From positions 1 to 64,000 of the forward strand of contig CAZTBP010000003.1 of assembly GCA_964612145.1 (NCBI GenBank): a stretch of 64,000 nucleotides of DNA, given 5' to 3'. The position numbers and the translations under genes are program-made. The first letter of the stretch is position 1, and the number at the start of each line of letters is the position of its first letter. This document shows positions 1-6,860 of the stretch, one piece after another. Source of the stretch: JAGNLV01 sp964612145 (GTDB lineage Bacteria > Zixibacteria > MSB-5A5 > GN15 > FEB-12). The notes beneath the pieces were generated by a model. The model was not told the origin of the DNA. It made no database searches and saw only the letters and a list, made by a program, of their open reading frames with translations.

Positions 1-97
1 CTACTTCTTCCTCAAAATACGAGCGGCATTCCCCGGAAATACCGGATGAACCTTTAATTTCCAGTCACTGCTGAGCATCGATCCCTGCGATGTCGAG

Positions 98-1576
98 TTG
101 ACCTTTGATCTCGATGCTATCCTTTACGCGGTTATTGGCATAGAATGCGATATTCTGGGACTTGATTACAATCACCAATGGGAACTGTACCGGCATCTTG
201 TCGGCGAATGGATATATCCGCTGGGCGGTTCGGCTACTATTGTCGTAGACCCCGAGCCCGATGCGATAAATGCCCCCTGGTCCTTAACCGGACCATGCAG
301 TTACAGTTATAGCGGAAATGGCGACAACAGTTTGTCCGGTCTTGATCCCGGTGACTATACCATAGCTTGGGGAGAAGTTTCCGGATGGCAGACACCGTCG
401 AATTCTACGCAGAATGTCGCAGCGGACGAGACGATTACATTCGGTGCTACGTATACAGAAACGACACCGAGTGGCACAATTGTAATTGATCCATCCCCCG
501 ACGCTCTAAATGCGCCTTGGTCGCTGGACGGCCCTAACAGCTATACTGCATCCGGTAATGGGGATGCGATCTTGCAAGACCAGGAACCCGGTGACTATAC
601 CATCACTTGGGGGTCTGTTTCAGGTTGGACAACGCCCTCGAATTCGACCCAAACACTGAATGCGGACCAAACGATCACGTTTAGCGGGACCTATACTGAA
701 GAACCGGCTACCGGTATCATAGTGATTGATCCATCGCCAGACGCCCTAAATGCACCGTGGTCACTGTCCGGCCCGGACAGCTACAACGCGAGTGGGAATG
801 GCGACGAGACTCTGACTGAACTGGCTGTTGGTGACTATACCATAACATGGGGGGCTGTCGCCGGTTGGATAACGCCGTCGAATTCGACCCAGACCCTGGC
901 TGCGGATCAGACAATTACGTTCAGTGGCACCTACGTTGAGGAAGGCGGGACTGGCACAGTAACCGACATTGATGGCAACGTTTACCAGACCATCAAAATT
1001 GGCGACCAGTGGTGGATGATGGAGAACCTGAAGGTGACCCATTATCGCAACGGCGACCCGATACCGCATGTTACCGACGGTAGCACCTGGGGCGCTCTTT
1101 CTACAGGAGCCTACTGCGAGTATGATAATAATTCAGTTAACGTAGCTACGTATGGCCGTTTATATAACTGGTATGCGGTGGCTGACAGCCGGAACATTGC
1201 ACCTGAAGGCTGGCATGTGCCGACAGATGAAGAGTTGAAACAGTTGGAGATGTATCTGGGCATGAGCCAGGCTGAAGCTGATGGCACTGGTTGGCGCGGT
1301 ACTGATGAAGGCGGAAAGCTAAAGGAAACGGGCACAACGCATTGGAACAGCCCCAACGAAGGCGCTACCAACGAAAGTGGATTCACCGCGTTGCCGGGCG
1401 GGTACCGCTACTCTGGTCCCTTCTACGATATGGGTTACCTCGCCTACTTCTGGTCTTCTTCGGAGTACAGTAGTGACTACGCGTGGTTCCGACGCCTGTA
1501 TTACAACAGTTCACAGGTCTACCGTTCCAACGACCTTAAGCCTCTCGGATTTTCGGTTCGTTGTGTCCGGGATTAA
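98..1576 (+). CDS. FISUMP-domain surface protein, probable DGR variable target protein (5' end uncertain)
   Basis: The protein has three near-identical 80-residue units (residues 47-286, each opening with a TIVxDPxPDAxNAPW-type motif and ending in TITFxxTYxE). A Fibrobacter succinogenes major paralogous (FISUMP, TIGR02145) domain follows at about residues 289-492 (GDQWWMMENLK, GRLYNWYAV, GWHVPTDEE, GFSVRCVRD). FISUMP domains have a C-type-lectin-like fold and are known targets of diversity-generating retroelements; an Avd gene fragment lies 66 bp downstream. The last 45 codons behave like a variable region. The start is weak: TTG at 98 has no Shine-Dalgarno, the frame is open only from 50, and no signal peptide is seen. 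The true N-terminus may therefore lie upstream in another frame, by frameshift or assembly error. Probable role: display of a variable ligand-binding surface. Confidence 0.8.
   Translation: MTFDLDAILYAVIGIECDILGLDYNHQWELYRHLVGEWIYPLGGSATIVVDPEPDAINAPWSLTGPCSYSYSGNGDNSLSGLDPGDYTIAWGEVSGWQTPSNSTQNVAADETITFGATYTETTPSGTIVIDPSPDALNAPWSLDGPNSYTASGNGDAILQDQEPGDYTITWGSVSGWTTPSNSTQTLNADQTITFSGTYTEEPATGIIVIDPSPDALNAPWSLSGPDSYNASGNGDETLTELAVGDYTITWGAVAGWITPSNSTQTLAADQTITFSGTYVEEGGTGTVTDIDGNVYQTIKIGDQWWMMENLKVTHYRNGDPIPHVTDGSTWGALSTGAYCEYDNNSVNVATYGRLYNWYAVADSRNIAPEGWHVPTDEELKQLEMYLGMSQAEADGTGWRGTDEGGKLKETGTTHWNSPNEGATNESGFTALPGGYRYSGPFYDMGYLAYFWSSSEYSSDYAWFRRLYYNSSQVYRSNDLKPLGFSVRCVRD
236..955 (+). repeat. 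Three tandem 240-bp in-frame coding repeats
   Basis: Three consecutive 80-codon units (236-475, 476-715, 716-955) encode near-identical Ig/PEGA-like segments. The invariant DPxPDA motif falls at residues 51, 131 and 211, exactly 80 apart. Each unit carries NAPWSL, SGNGD, PGDYTI or VGDYTI, and TPSNSTQ. They probably form a stalk carrying the C-terminal lectin-like head away from the cell surface. Confidence 0.9.
1442..1576 (+). other. Candidate DGR variable region (VR)
   Basis: This is the C-terminal 45 codons of the FISUMP protein. Conserved scaffold residues (FWSSSE, AW, GFSVRC) alternate with positions carrying Tyr, Ser, Asp, Phe, Arg, Leu or Asn. Nearly all those variable-looking codons end in C or T (TAC, AGT, GAC, TTC, CGC, TAT, AAC, TCC, CTT, CTC). 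That is what adenine mutagenesis of AAC/AAT codons in a template repeat would leave. No template repeat is visible in the window, so this is inferred from pattern and family knowledge. Confidence 0.55.
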
Positions 1577-1607
1577 TTGACTATTTGTCTATTTGACACT
1601 TTGGGGT

Positions 1608-1624
1608 ACGGGGCGAAGCCCCGT
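1608..1624 (+). other. GC-rich hairpin just downstream of the DGR target gene
   Basis: A perfect 7-bp stem ACGGGGC / GCCCCGT with a GAA loop sits 32 bp after the stop of the FISUMP gene. Known DGRs have a short GC-rich hairpin or cruciform just downstream of the VR that promotes retrohoming, and its position fits. It could instead be a terminator, since a T-rich stretch (TTTGATTTTTG) follows at 1630-1640. Confidence 0.55.
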
Positions 1625-1642
1625 CGAATTTGATTTTTGCAA

Positions 1643-1804
1643 ATGGCAAAGTACGATGAATTGCCGGTTTACAAGGCGAGCTACGACTTGCTGCTGGAGA
1701 TATTCCGTTTCACAAAGGAGTTTAACAGGGAATTCAAATACACGGTGGGAGAAAGCCTGAAGGCCGGGTGGCGCACCCTTTGGGTGGGTTTCCGGGGTAA
1801 CTGA
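1643..1804 (+). pseudogene. Truncated Avd-like four-helix-bundle gene of a DGR
   Basis: ATG at 1643 opens a frame whose first 40 residues (MAKYDELPVYKASYDLLLEI, then FRFTKEF, and YTVGESLK) match the N-terminus of DGR accessory variability proteins (Avd, four-helix-bundle/S23 family), normally about 110-130 aa. After codon 40 (near 1762) the similarity stops abruptly. The frame then reads 13 unrelated residues into the hairpin-repeat region and hits TGA at 1802-1804. Avd forms a pentamer that binds the DGR reverse transcriptase and template RNA. The break is either a real deletion or insertion or a misassembly beside the N gap. No visible Shine-Dalgarno. Confidence 0.8.
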
Positions 1805-1895
1805 ATGTTCCTGAACATGGGTAGCACTCCAGCGTCACGACATAGGTAACAGTAGCCCCACTTGAAAGGTCAAGAACGCACCCTCTACATGAGGT

Positions 1896-1920
1896 TGTCA
1901 TCCGCCTCAGGCGGATGACA
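1896..1920. repeat. 11-bp perfect inverted repeat
   Basis: TGTCATCCGCC and GGCGGATGACA pair over 11 bp around a TCA loop. It lies in non-coding sequence between the Avd break and the gap, in the same stretch as other short hairpin repeats, and looks like an interspersed repeat rather than a terminator because no T-run follows. Confidence 0.7.
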
Positions 1921-1939
1921 TGCGGGGTCAAAACCGCAA

Positions 1940-2039
1940 NNNNNNNNNNNNNNNNNNNNNNNNNNNNNNNNNNNNNNNNNNNNNNNNNNNNNNNNNNNNN
2001 NNNNNNNNNNNNNNNNNNNNNNNNNNNNNNNNNNNNNNN
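1940..2039. other. Assembly gap of exactly 100 N
   Basis: One hundred consecutive Ns, the conventional length for a scaffold gap of unknown size. The left flank ends in GTCAAAACC plus GCAA and the right flank begins GGGTTTTGAC. Together they are the two halves of the hairpin seen intact at 2151-2173, so the assembly broke inside a repeated hairpin. Missing DGR parts (rest of avd, template repeat, reverse transcriptase) could lie here. Confidence 0.95.
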
Positions 2040-2094
2040 GGGTTTTGACCTACCCAAGATTAAGACTGGATTCCTGCTTTCGCAGGAATGACAT
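2040..2094. repeat. 55-bp direct repeat, copy 1
   Basis: Identical to 2164-2218 over 55 bases. It contains half of the GTCAAAACC/GGTTTTGAC hairpin, the linker CTACCCAAGATTAAGACTGG, and a dRS3-like inverted repeat ATTCCTGC / GCAGGAAT (2070-2077, 2082-2089). Such ATTCC..GGAAT elements are common bacterial intergenic repeats and often give spurious 'SFPRRRESR' ORFs. Confidence 0.85.
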
Positions 2095-2110
2095 TTTCGG
2101 GATTGTCTGG

Positions 2111-2130
2111 ATTCTCGCCTTCGCGGGAAT
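2111..2130. repeat. dRS3-like inverted repeat (variant copy)
   Basis: ATTCTCGC / GCGGGAAT with a CTTC loop. It is a sequence variant of the ATTCCTGC / GCAGGAAT elements at 2070-2089 and 2194-2213, with most stem pairs kept and one T-G pair. All three sit in the non-coding strip between the DGR fragment and the TGS GTPase gene. Confidence 0.7.
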
Positions 2131-2150
2131 GACAATTGCGGGGCGTTTTC

Positions 2151-2173
2151 GTCAAAACCGCAAGGGTTTTGAC
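2151..2173. repeat. 9-bp hairpin GTCAAAACC / GGTTTTGAC
   Basis: A perfect 9-bp stem with a 5-base loop (GCAAG). The same element flanks the N gap as two halves. A third version at 2234-2256 has compensating changes, which suggests that the paired structure is what is kept. Confidence 0.8.
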
Positions 2174-2218
2174 CTACCCAAGATTAAGACTGGATTCCTG
2201 CTTTCGCAGGAATGACAT
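2164..2218. repeat. 55-bp direct repeat, copy 2
   Basis: Identical to 2040-2094 and includes the dRS3-like inverted repeat at 2194-2213. The sequences diverge straight after position 2218. Confidence 0.85.
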
Positions 2219-2233
2219 GATTTAGGCGTCTGT

Positions 2234-2256
2234 GTCAAGACCACAGGGGTCTTGAC
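2234..2256. repeat. 9-bp hairpin GTCAAGACC / GGTCTTGAC (covariant copy)
   Basis: Same 9-bp stem and 5-base loop architecture as 2151-2173. One A-T pair is changed to G-C on both arms (AAAACC/GGTTTT versus AAGACC/GGTCTT). The remainder to 2316 holds no recognisable gene. Confidence 0.75.
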
Positions 2257-2316
2257 CTATAAGAAATACCAACTACGGGCTTGTCAAAGGTAAGCGGGGG
2301 GTATTAATATGAGGGT

Positions 2317-3318
2317 ATGCCGGCTAATCTACCGCCACAATACTACGAGCTGGAGCGTGAGTACAACGCCGAACGGGACCCGCGCGAAAAACTGCGGCTG
2401 GCCCAGGAACTGCTGCGGATCATGCCCAAGCACAAGGGGACCGACAAGCTCCAGGCCGAGATGAAAGCCAAAATCTCGCGGCACCGCAAAGAGATCGAGG
2501 GCGGCGGGACCAAAGGGGGCGGGCCGGCGCGGCAGGTGTCGGCCAAGGACCATATCGAAAAAGAAGGGGCGGGGCAGGTGATTTTGATCGGGCCGCCCAA
2601 CGGCGGGAAATCGTCGCTGATCGACGCCCTGACCGGGGCCGAGCCGGAGGTGGCCGACTACCCGTACACGACGCGTGAACCCGAACCGGGGATGATGCAG
2701 TACGAGACGGTGCAGATCCAGTTGATCGACACGCCGCCGATCTCGCCGGAGTTGTACGAGAACTATCTCTCCGGGTTGATCCGTAATGCGGACCTGGTGG
2801 TGCTGGTGGCCGATCTTGAGGCGCCGAAGTTTATCGAGGATCTCGAATTCGTAATCGGGCAGCTTGAAGAGAAGCGGATCATTTTACAGCCGGAGGTGGC
2901 CGAGGAGCCGGAGGACCCGCGGTTTTGCTATAAGCGGACGTTCATCTGTGCCCATAAGGAGTTCGAAGATGAGAAGGGGACCAAGCGGAAGAAGTTGGAG
3001 AAGCTGTTTCCGGGGTTCCGGATTGTGGCGACCTCGATTTTAGATGAGGCGAGTCTGGATGACTTCCGCAGGGCGTGTTTCGAGGAGTTGCGGGTGATGC
3101 GGGTGTATACGAAGAAAGTCGGGGATGACCCGGATTACGCTGATCCAATAATTTTGCCGATCGGGGGGACGATAGCCGATGCGGCGCTGGCGCTGCATAA
3201 GGATTTTCTGGCCAAGCTGAAGTTTGCGAAAGTGTGGGGGGAGGGGAAGCACGACGGGCAGCGGGTGCAGAATGATTTCGGGCTGACGGATCAGGATATA
3301 GTCGAGTTCCATATCTGA
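2317..3318 (+). CDS. DRG/Obg-type GTPase with C-terminal TGS domain
   Basis: 333 aa. An N-terminal charged helical region (residues 1-65) precedes a GTPase domain with P-loop GPPNGGKSS (92-100), a YPYTT switch segment and DTPP (138-141) as the G3 motif. The G4 motif is atypical: CAHKEFED replaces the usual NKxD. The last 70 residues (from about 262: RVYTKK..., PIILPIGGTIADAALALHKD, ...GLTDQDIVEFHI) are a TGS domain, as in archaeal/eukaryotic DRG proteins. Such GTPases bind ribosomes or RNA; the exact role here is unknown. The gene stands alone after the repeat region. The start is ATG 2317; a G-rich stretch at 2295-2300 is rather far upstream to be its Shine-Dalgarno. Confidence 0.85.
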   Translation: MPANLPPQYYELEREYNAERDPREKLRLAQELLRIMPKHKGTDKLQAEMKAKISRHRKEIEGGGTKGGGPARQVSAKDHIEKEGAGQVILIGPPNGGKSSLIDALTGAEPEVADYPYTTREPEPGMMQYETVQIQLIDTPPISPELYENYLSGLIRNADLVVLVADLEAPKFIEDLEFVIGQLEEKRIILQPEVAEEPEDPRFCYKRTFICAHKEFEDEKGTKRKKLEKLFPGFRIVATSILDEASLDDFRRACFEELRVMRVYTKKVGDDPDYADPIILPIGGTIADAALALHKDFLAKLKFAKVWGEGKHDGQRVQNDFGLTDQDIVEFHI

Positions 3319-3365
3319 GTGTGTTATAACTTGACAGTTCAGGGCGGTCGAGGCAACCTGTAGAC

Positions 3366-4502
3366 ATGAATACTCCCCTGTTTTATGATTTTCGCGATGT
3401 GCTGATTGCACCGGCGCGGGCGTTGTCGGCGAAGCGGATTTTCGTGATGACGCTGTTTTTGGTGGTCGGGATCGTTGTCTACGACATTTTGGCCTATCTG
3501 GCGGTGGCGGTCGACGGGCAGTCGGTCGGCAGGTTCTGGGATTTGTATGGATTGCTGCCGCTGAAGTGGCTGCATTTCGGCACGTTGTGGGCGGAGGTGA
3601 TTTACGGGCTCGGGCTGGTGCTGGGGGTCCTGGCGTTGATGCTGGGTTTTTTTGCGGTCAGTGCGTTTGAGATGGAGCAGATTCGTGGGAATCGGTTTTT
3701 TTCGATCGGGGCGTCGGTGAGGTTTACGCTGAGTCGGCTGGGGCAGTTGATTACGGCGGAGGTGTCGATCCTGGCGTTTGTGGCGTTGATCGTTGTGCTG
3801 TTTCTGGTGTTGGGGCTGGTAACGCGGATACCGTATATCGGGGAGTGGATATATTCGATTACGTTTTTGATTCCAGGGTTTATTATAGCAATTTTCACGG
3901 TGTTTATTTTCGCGGTGCTTCAGGTGTCGGTGGTCCTGTTGCCGTCGACGGCGGCAGCGGAGCACAACGGGGAGTCGTTCACAGCGATTCTGGAGACGTT
4001 CTCGACGGTGATTCGTCAGCCGGTGCGGTGGGTGTTGTACACGGCGTATGGGTTGACGGCGGCGAAGGTGTGTTCGTGGGTGTACGCGTATTTTTGTTAT
4101 CGGGCGGTGCAGTTTGTAGCGTGGTCGGTGTCGATTACGGCGGGGGACAAGGGGGTCGATGTGGTGCGGTCGGGGTTGTCGCATCTGCCGCTTCGGTCGG
4201 ATTTAGTGCGCGGGATGCTTGAGGTGTTCCCCGGGGTGGACTGGTCGTTTTCGGTTTCGCAGTGGGTGGGGCGGACGGATTATGCGGCGGGGCATTTGAT
4301 GGCCGTGATGTTGTTTTTGATATTTGCGTCGATTATCGGCTATGCGCTGGCGGTTGTGGCGACGGCGCAGGCGCGGGGGTATGCGGTGATTCGGTATCTC
4401 AAGGATGATTATAAGATCGAGGACGAGAAGCCGCTGTTTTTTGAGGAGGAGTGGGTGAATCCGAAGTCGGGTGAGGGTGAGGGTGGTTCAAAGAACATGT
4501 AA
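3366..4502 (+). CDS. Multi-pass membrane protein of unknown function
   Basis: 378 aa with six or seven predicted membrane segments: near residues 20-45 (TLFLVVGIVVYDILAYLAVA), 80-105, 130-155 and 155-190, then about 220-245 and 310-335. An acidic, probably cytoplasmic tail follows (DDYKIEDEKPLFFEEEW). No family was recognised. It follows the TGS GTPase by 47 bp on the same strand and is GC-rich like its neighbours, with strong T/G bias in membrane codons. The next gene differs sharply in composition. Confidence 0.75.
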   Translation: MNTPLFYDFRDVLIAPARALSAKRIFVMTLFLVVGIVVYDILAYLAVAVDGQSVGRFWDLYGLLPLKWLHFGTLWAEVIYGLGLVLGVLALMLGFFAVSAFEMEQIRGNRFFSIGASVRFTLSRLGQLITAEVSILAFVALIVVLFLVLGLVTRIPYIGEWIYSITFLIPGFIIAIFTVFIFAVLQVSVVLLPSTAAAEHNGESFTAILETFSTVIRQPVRWVLYTAYGLTAAKVCSWVYAYFCYRAVQFVAWSVSITAGDKGVDVVRSGLSHLPLRSDLVRGMLEVFPGVDWSFSVSQWVGRTDYAAGHLMAVMLFLIFASIIGYALAVVATAQARGYAVIRYLKDDYKIEDEKPLFFEEEWVNPKSGEGEGGSKNM

Positions 4503-4677
4503 AAGCTCTGCGCACCTACGTCAACGTGCCATACGAAAGCGGCAGCTATCTGCGCACACGGAGGGCTGGGCTAACCGCCCTCATAGAAAACTCAACAAGT
4601 CACCAAAGCGAGTTGAACTAATAGAATTCTTGAATAGCGAAGTGAATCGACATGAAAGCTTCGGGTCACGGAGGGGC

Positions 4678-5841
4678 ATGACGCAATGGGTTCTCCTCTC
4701 CGTAATCGCACTATTAGCCTATCACATCTATAATCAGATTCTATCAGCGAGTGATTCGATTGCTTTCTTGAAAGAGTTCCTAGTCTACAGCACGGTTTTG
4801 ACGGTGGCATTTGTTCTTTTATCATTCACCTTTGGAAACTTGGCGTTGATTGTAAAAACGTACCCCAGTCAGATAAGACTATTGTCTCGAAGCACGGAGA
4901 TGAGAATTCACGCTGCCGCGAAGATATTTGCAATTGCCGGTACTCTAATTGCAGTACAAGTACTAATAAGCATCTTTCTCTTGGAACCGCCGCGCTGGGT
5001 GACTTGGTGTGTGAGTATCGTCAGTCTTTTCCTTATATGGAGAGTGATAGGTATCAATTGGAGGATATGGGAACGGCGGCGCGAGCTGAAAAGTATCCAG
5101 AGCCTATCACCCGACTTTACGCTCTTGCTCGAATTGAACGCAATAGTGAGGACCAGAAGGCGAATAGCTTCTTTACTCGTTGACCTGATCAGTGTAGCGT
5201 TGTTGGTGGCAGTTGCCGTAGAAATGGGCAGCCAGATGACAATCGAATATAGCAGAGTTATAGCACCGTTGTTAGGTATGTCAGCAGCTGGAGTATTTGC
5301 AGTTTATCAACTGTACATTGACCGTGTCGAGCGGGGGGTGGCCCGCCAACTAAGAAATATGAAGGCAGATCTGATTCTAAACAGAGTATCCGACGAAATT
5401 GGCTCGACTTTTGTTCTAAACCTGCATATAGGTCCCACAGTGTATGAATTCCTTACAAATGGTATGAAGACTCTTTGGGATTTTGCTTCAAATCTCTTCC
5501 CTTTACTAGAGAGCTGTGAATCGGAAGCGGAGAAAGTCTTGGCAAGTTCGAGCAGCAGTGATGAAGATGCTTTTTCGGCATTCACTTCACTTGCTGAAGC
5601 AATACAAGATTTTAGTTCGTTGTTTAGGACTCTGCTGCTGCAGTACCGATTTCATCTGGGCTTCATACAAGTGCTTTCTGAACAGAAAAATGCAACCTTC
5701 GTTGAGGCCAAGCTGGCGACTCATTTGGACGTTTCATTGGAATACTGGGTGAACAAGCTTGCTGATCATCAGGAAGAAGGGCGGCGATTGCTGAAGCAGC
5801 TAGAGGGTCGGATAGAATGGGGAGAAGCTACTCAGGCATGA
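4678..5841 (+). CDS. Unknown membrane protein in an AT-richer island
   Basis: 387 aa from ATG 4678. That start is chosen because GGAGGGG ends 1-4 bases upstream, and because the frame-open stretch back to 4471 overlaps the previous gene and reads as basic, non-protein-like sequence. About five or six membrane segments lie in the first 240 residues (MTQWVLLSVIALLAYHIY; LVYSTVLTVAFVLLSFTF; IFAIAGTLIAVQVLISIFLL; VTWCVSIVSLFLIW; DLISVALLVAVAVEM; IAPLLGMSAAGVFAVYQLYI). A helical soluble C-terminal half follows. Base use is visibly AT-richer (about 42-45% GC by eye) than the flanking genes, suggesting acquisition by transfer. No family recognised. Its stop overlaps the start of the next gene (ATGA). 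Confidence 0.7.
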   Translation: MTQWVLLSVIALLAYHIYNQILSASDSIAFLKEFLVYSTVLTVAFVLLSFTFGNLALIVKTYPSQIRLLSRSTEMRIHAAAKIFAIAGTLIAVQVLISIFLLEPPRWVTWCVSIVSLFLIWRVIGINWRIWERRRELKSIQSLSPDFTLLLELNAIVRTRRRIASLLVDLISVALLVAVAVEMGSQMTIEYSRVIAPLLGMSAAGVFAVYQLYIDRVERGVARQLRNMKADLILNRVSDEIGSTFVLNLHIGPTVYEFLTNGMKTLWDFASNLFPLLESCESEAEKVLASSSSSDEDAFSAFTSLAEAIQDFSSLFRTLLLQYRFHLGFIQVLSEQKNATFVEAKLATHLDVSLEYWVNKLADHQEEGRRLLKQLEGRIEWGEATQA

Positions 5842-6668
5842 GACTCTCTTGTAGCACCCTGGTTTTTCTATGCGTATTGGCCGCAATTGGATTAGGCCGA
5901 ACGGCGTATACCGAAAGTCGCTACATGAGAATCACTGCCGGTATTGAGGTGGCGGCGTTTGAGGTGGCTGGGGATACGGTCGAGGCGGTGTATCCGATAA
6001 CGGTGGTGCGGATTGATCCGGCCAAATTCGAAATCAGGCTGCTGTCGCAGAGCGGGACGGGGCGCGAAAAGCCGCTGCCGGTGGCGGGGTGGTGCGAGGA
6101 GTACGGGCTGGTCGGGGCGGTGAATGCGGGGATGTTTCACCAGGATTACACGACGCATGTGGGGTATATGGGGTGCGGGGAGGAGGTGAATTCGTCGGGG
6201 GTGAATCATTACAAGTCGGCGGCGGCGTTTGATCCGGTGCATGATTCGTTGCCGCCGTTCTGGATTTTTGATCTGGATGTGGACAGTATGGCGGCGATCA
6301 GGGAGGATTATCGGTGCGTGGTGCAGAACCTTCGGTTGATAAAGCGGCCGGGTGAGAACCGCTGGTCGCAGCAGGAACGTCGGTGGAGCGAGGTAGCGCT
6401 GGGGCAGGATTCGACGGGGAAGATGCTGTGGATTTTCAGCGGTCAGCCGTACTCGATGTATGACCTGAATCATATATTGCTGGAGCTGCCGATAGGTCTT
6501 GTCGCGGCGCAGCATCTGGAGGGCGGGCCGGAGGCGCAGTTGCATCTGCAGACGGCGGACACGGTGATAAGCGAGGTGGGGAGTTTCGAGACGGGCTTTG
6601 ACCAGTCGGACGACAATTTGTTTCGGTGGCCGGTGCCGAATGTGATCGGGGTTGCGAAGAAAAAATAA
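5838..6668 (+). CDS. Exported NAGPA-type (DUF2233) phosphodiester glycosidase-like protein
   Basis: 276 aa from ATG 5838, which shares ATGA with the upstream stop and starts a signal peptide (MRLSCSTLVFLCVLAAIGLG). The body matches the NAGPA/DUF2233 pattern: an early VVRIDPAKFEIRLLS strand, VGAVNAGMFH, YKSAAAFDP, a QNLRLIK segment, SEVALGQDSTGKMLWIF, and the late AQHLEGGPEAQLHLQ block (the usual 'A(L/M)NLDGGxS' site). The family cleaves sugar-phosphate or related diesters in the periplasm or cell wall; the substrate here is unknown. An earlier in-frame ATG at 5817 is less likely because it precedes the signal peptide. Confidence 0.8.
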   Translation: MRLSCSTLVFLCVLAAIGLGRTAYTESRYMRITAGIEVAAFEVAGDTVEAVYPITVVRIDPAKFEIRLLSQSGTGREKPLPVAGWCEEYGLVGAVNAGMFHQDYTTHVGYMGCGEEVNSSGVNHYKSAAAFDPVHDSLPPFWIFDLDVDSMAAIREDYRCVVQNLRLIKRPGENRWSQQERRWSEVALGQDSTGKMLWIFSGQPYSMYDLNHILLELPIGLVAAQHLEGGPEAQLHLQTADTVISEVGSFETGFDQSDDNLFRWPVPNVIGVAKKK

Positions 6669-6765
6669 GGGAGAACCGGAAGGGGGGCCGGCGGAGACGT
6701 AAGAGAGATGTCGGAGCTTTGAGGCGTTCCGTGCTTCAGGGCCTGATCTCATGTTTTTCCGGAGG

Positions 6766-6794
6766 TTGTGATTGGCGCTGACTTTTGTTATCCT
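6766..6794 (+). promoter_or_regulatory. Candidate sigma-70-type promoter upstream of the DUF438 gene
   Basis: TTGTGA (6766-6771), 17-base spacer, TATCCT (6789-6794); 4/6 matches in each box. Transcription would begin near 6801, giving a leader of about 60 bases before the ATG at 6861. Confidence 0.35.
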
Positions 6795-6860
6795 GGGGCA
6801 AACGATCACAGCACCAATCGATGTTCTCACAGCCCGAATATCCCGGAGAGGAGATTCACG

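Noticed and set aside
1734..2135. Minus-strand ORF across the repeat strip and the N gap
   Set aside because: It reads MSFPRRRESRQSRKCHSCES and includes the Ns; such ORFs are the known artefact of ATTCC..GGAAT repeats, not a gene.
2040..2256. Possible CRISPR array in the repeat strip
   Set aside because: Only two identical copies, no regular spacers and no cas genes; the elements are hairpin repeats.
1577..2316. Reverse transcriptase or template repeat for the DGR
   Set aside because: Looked for on both strands here and in the long reading frames of the window; none shows the RT motif or a second A-rich copy of 1442-1576.
4471..4677. Longer start for the membrane protein at 4678
   Set aside because: The extension overlaps the previous gene, is basic and unlike a membrane protein, and the Shine-Dalgarno is at 4678.
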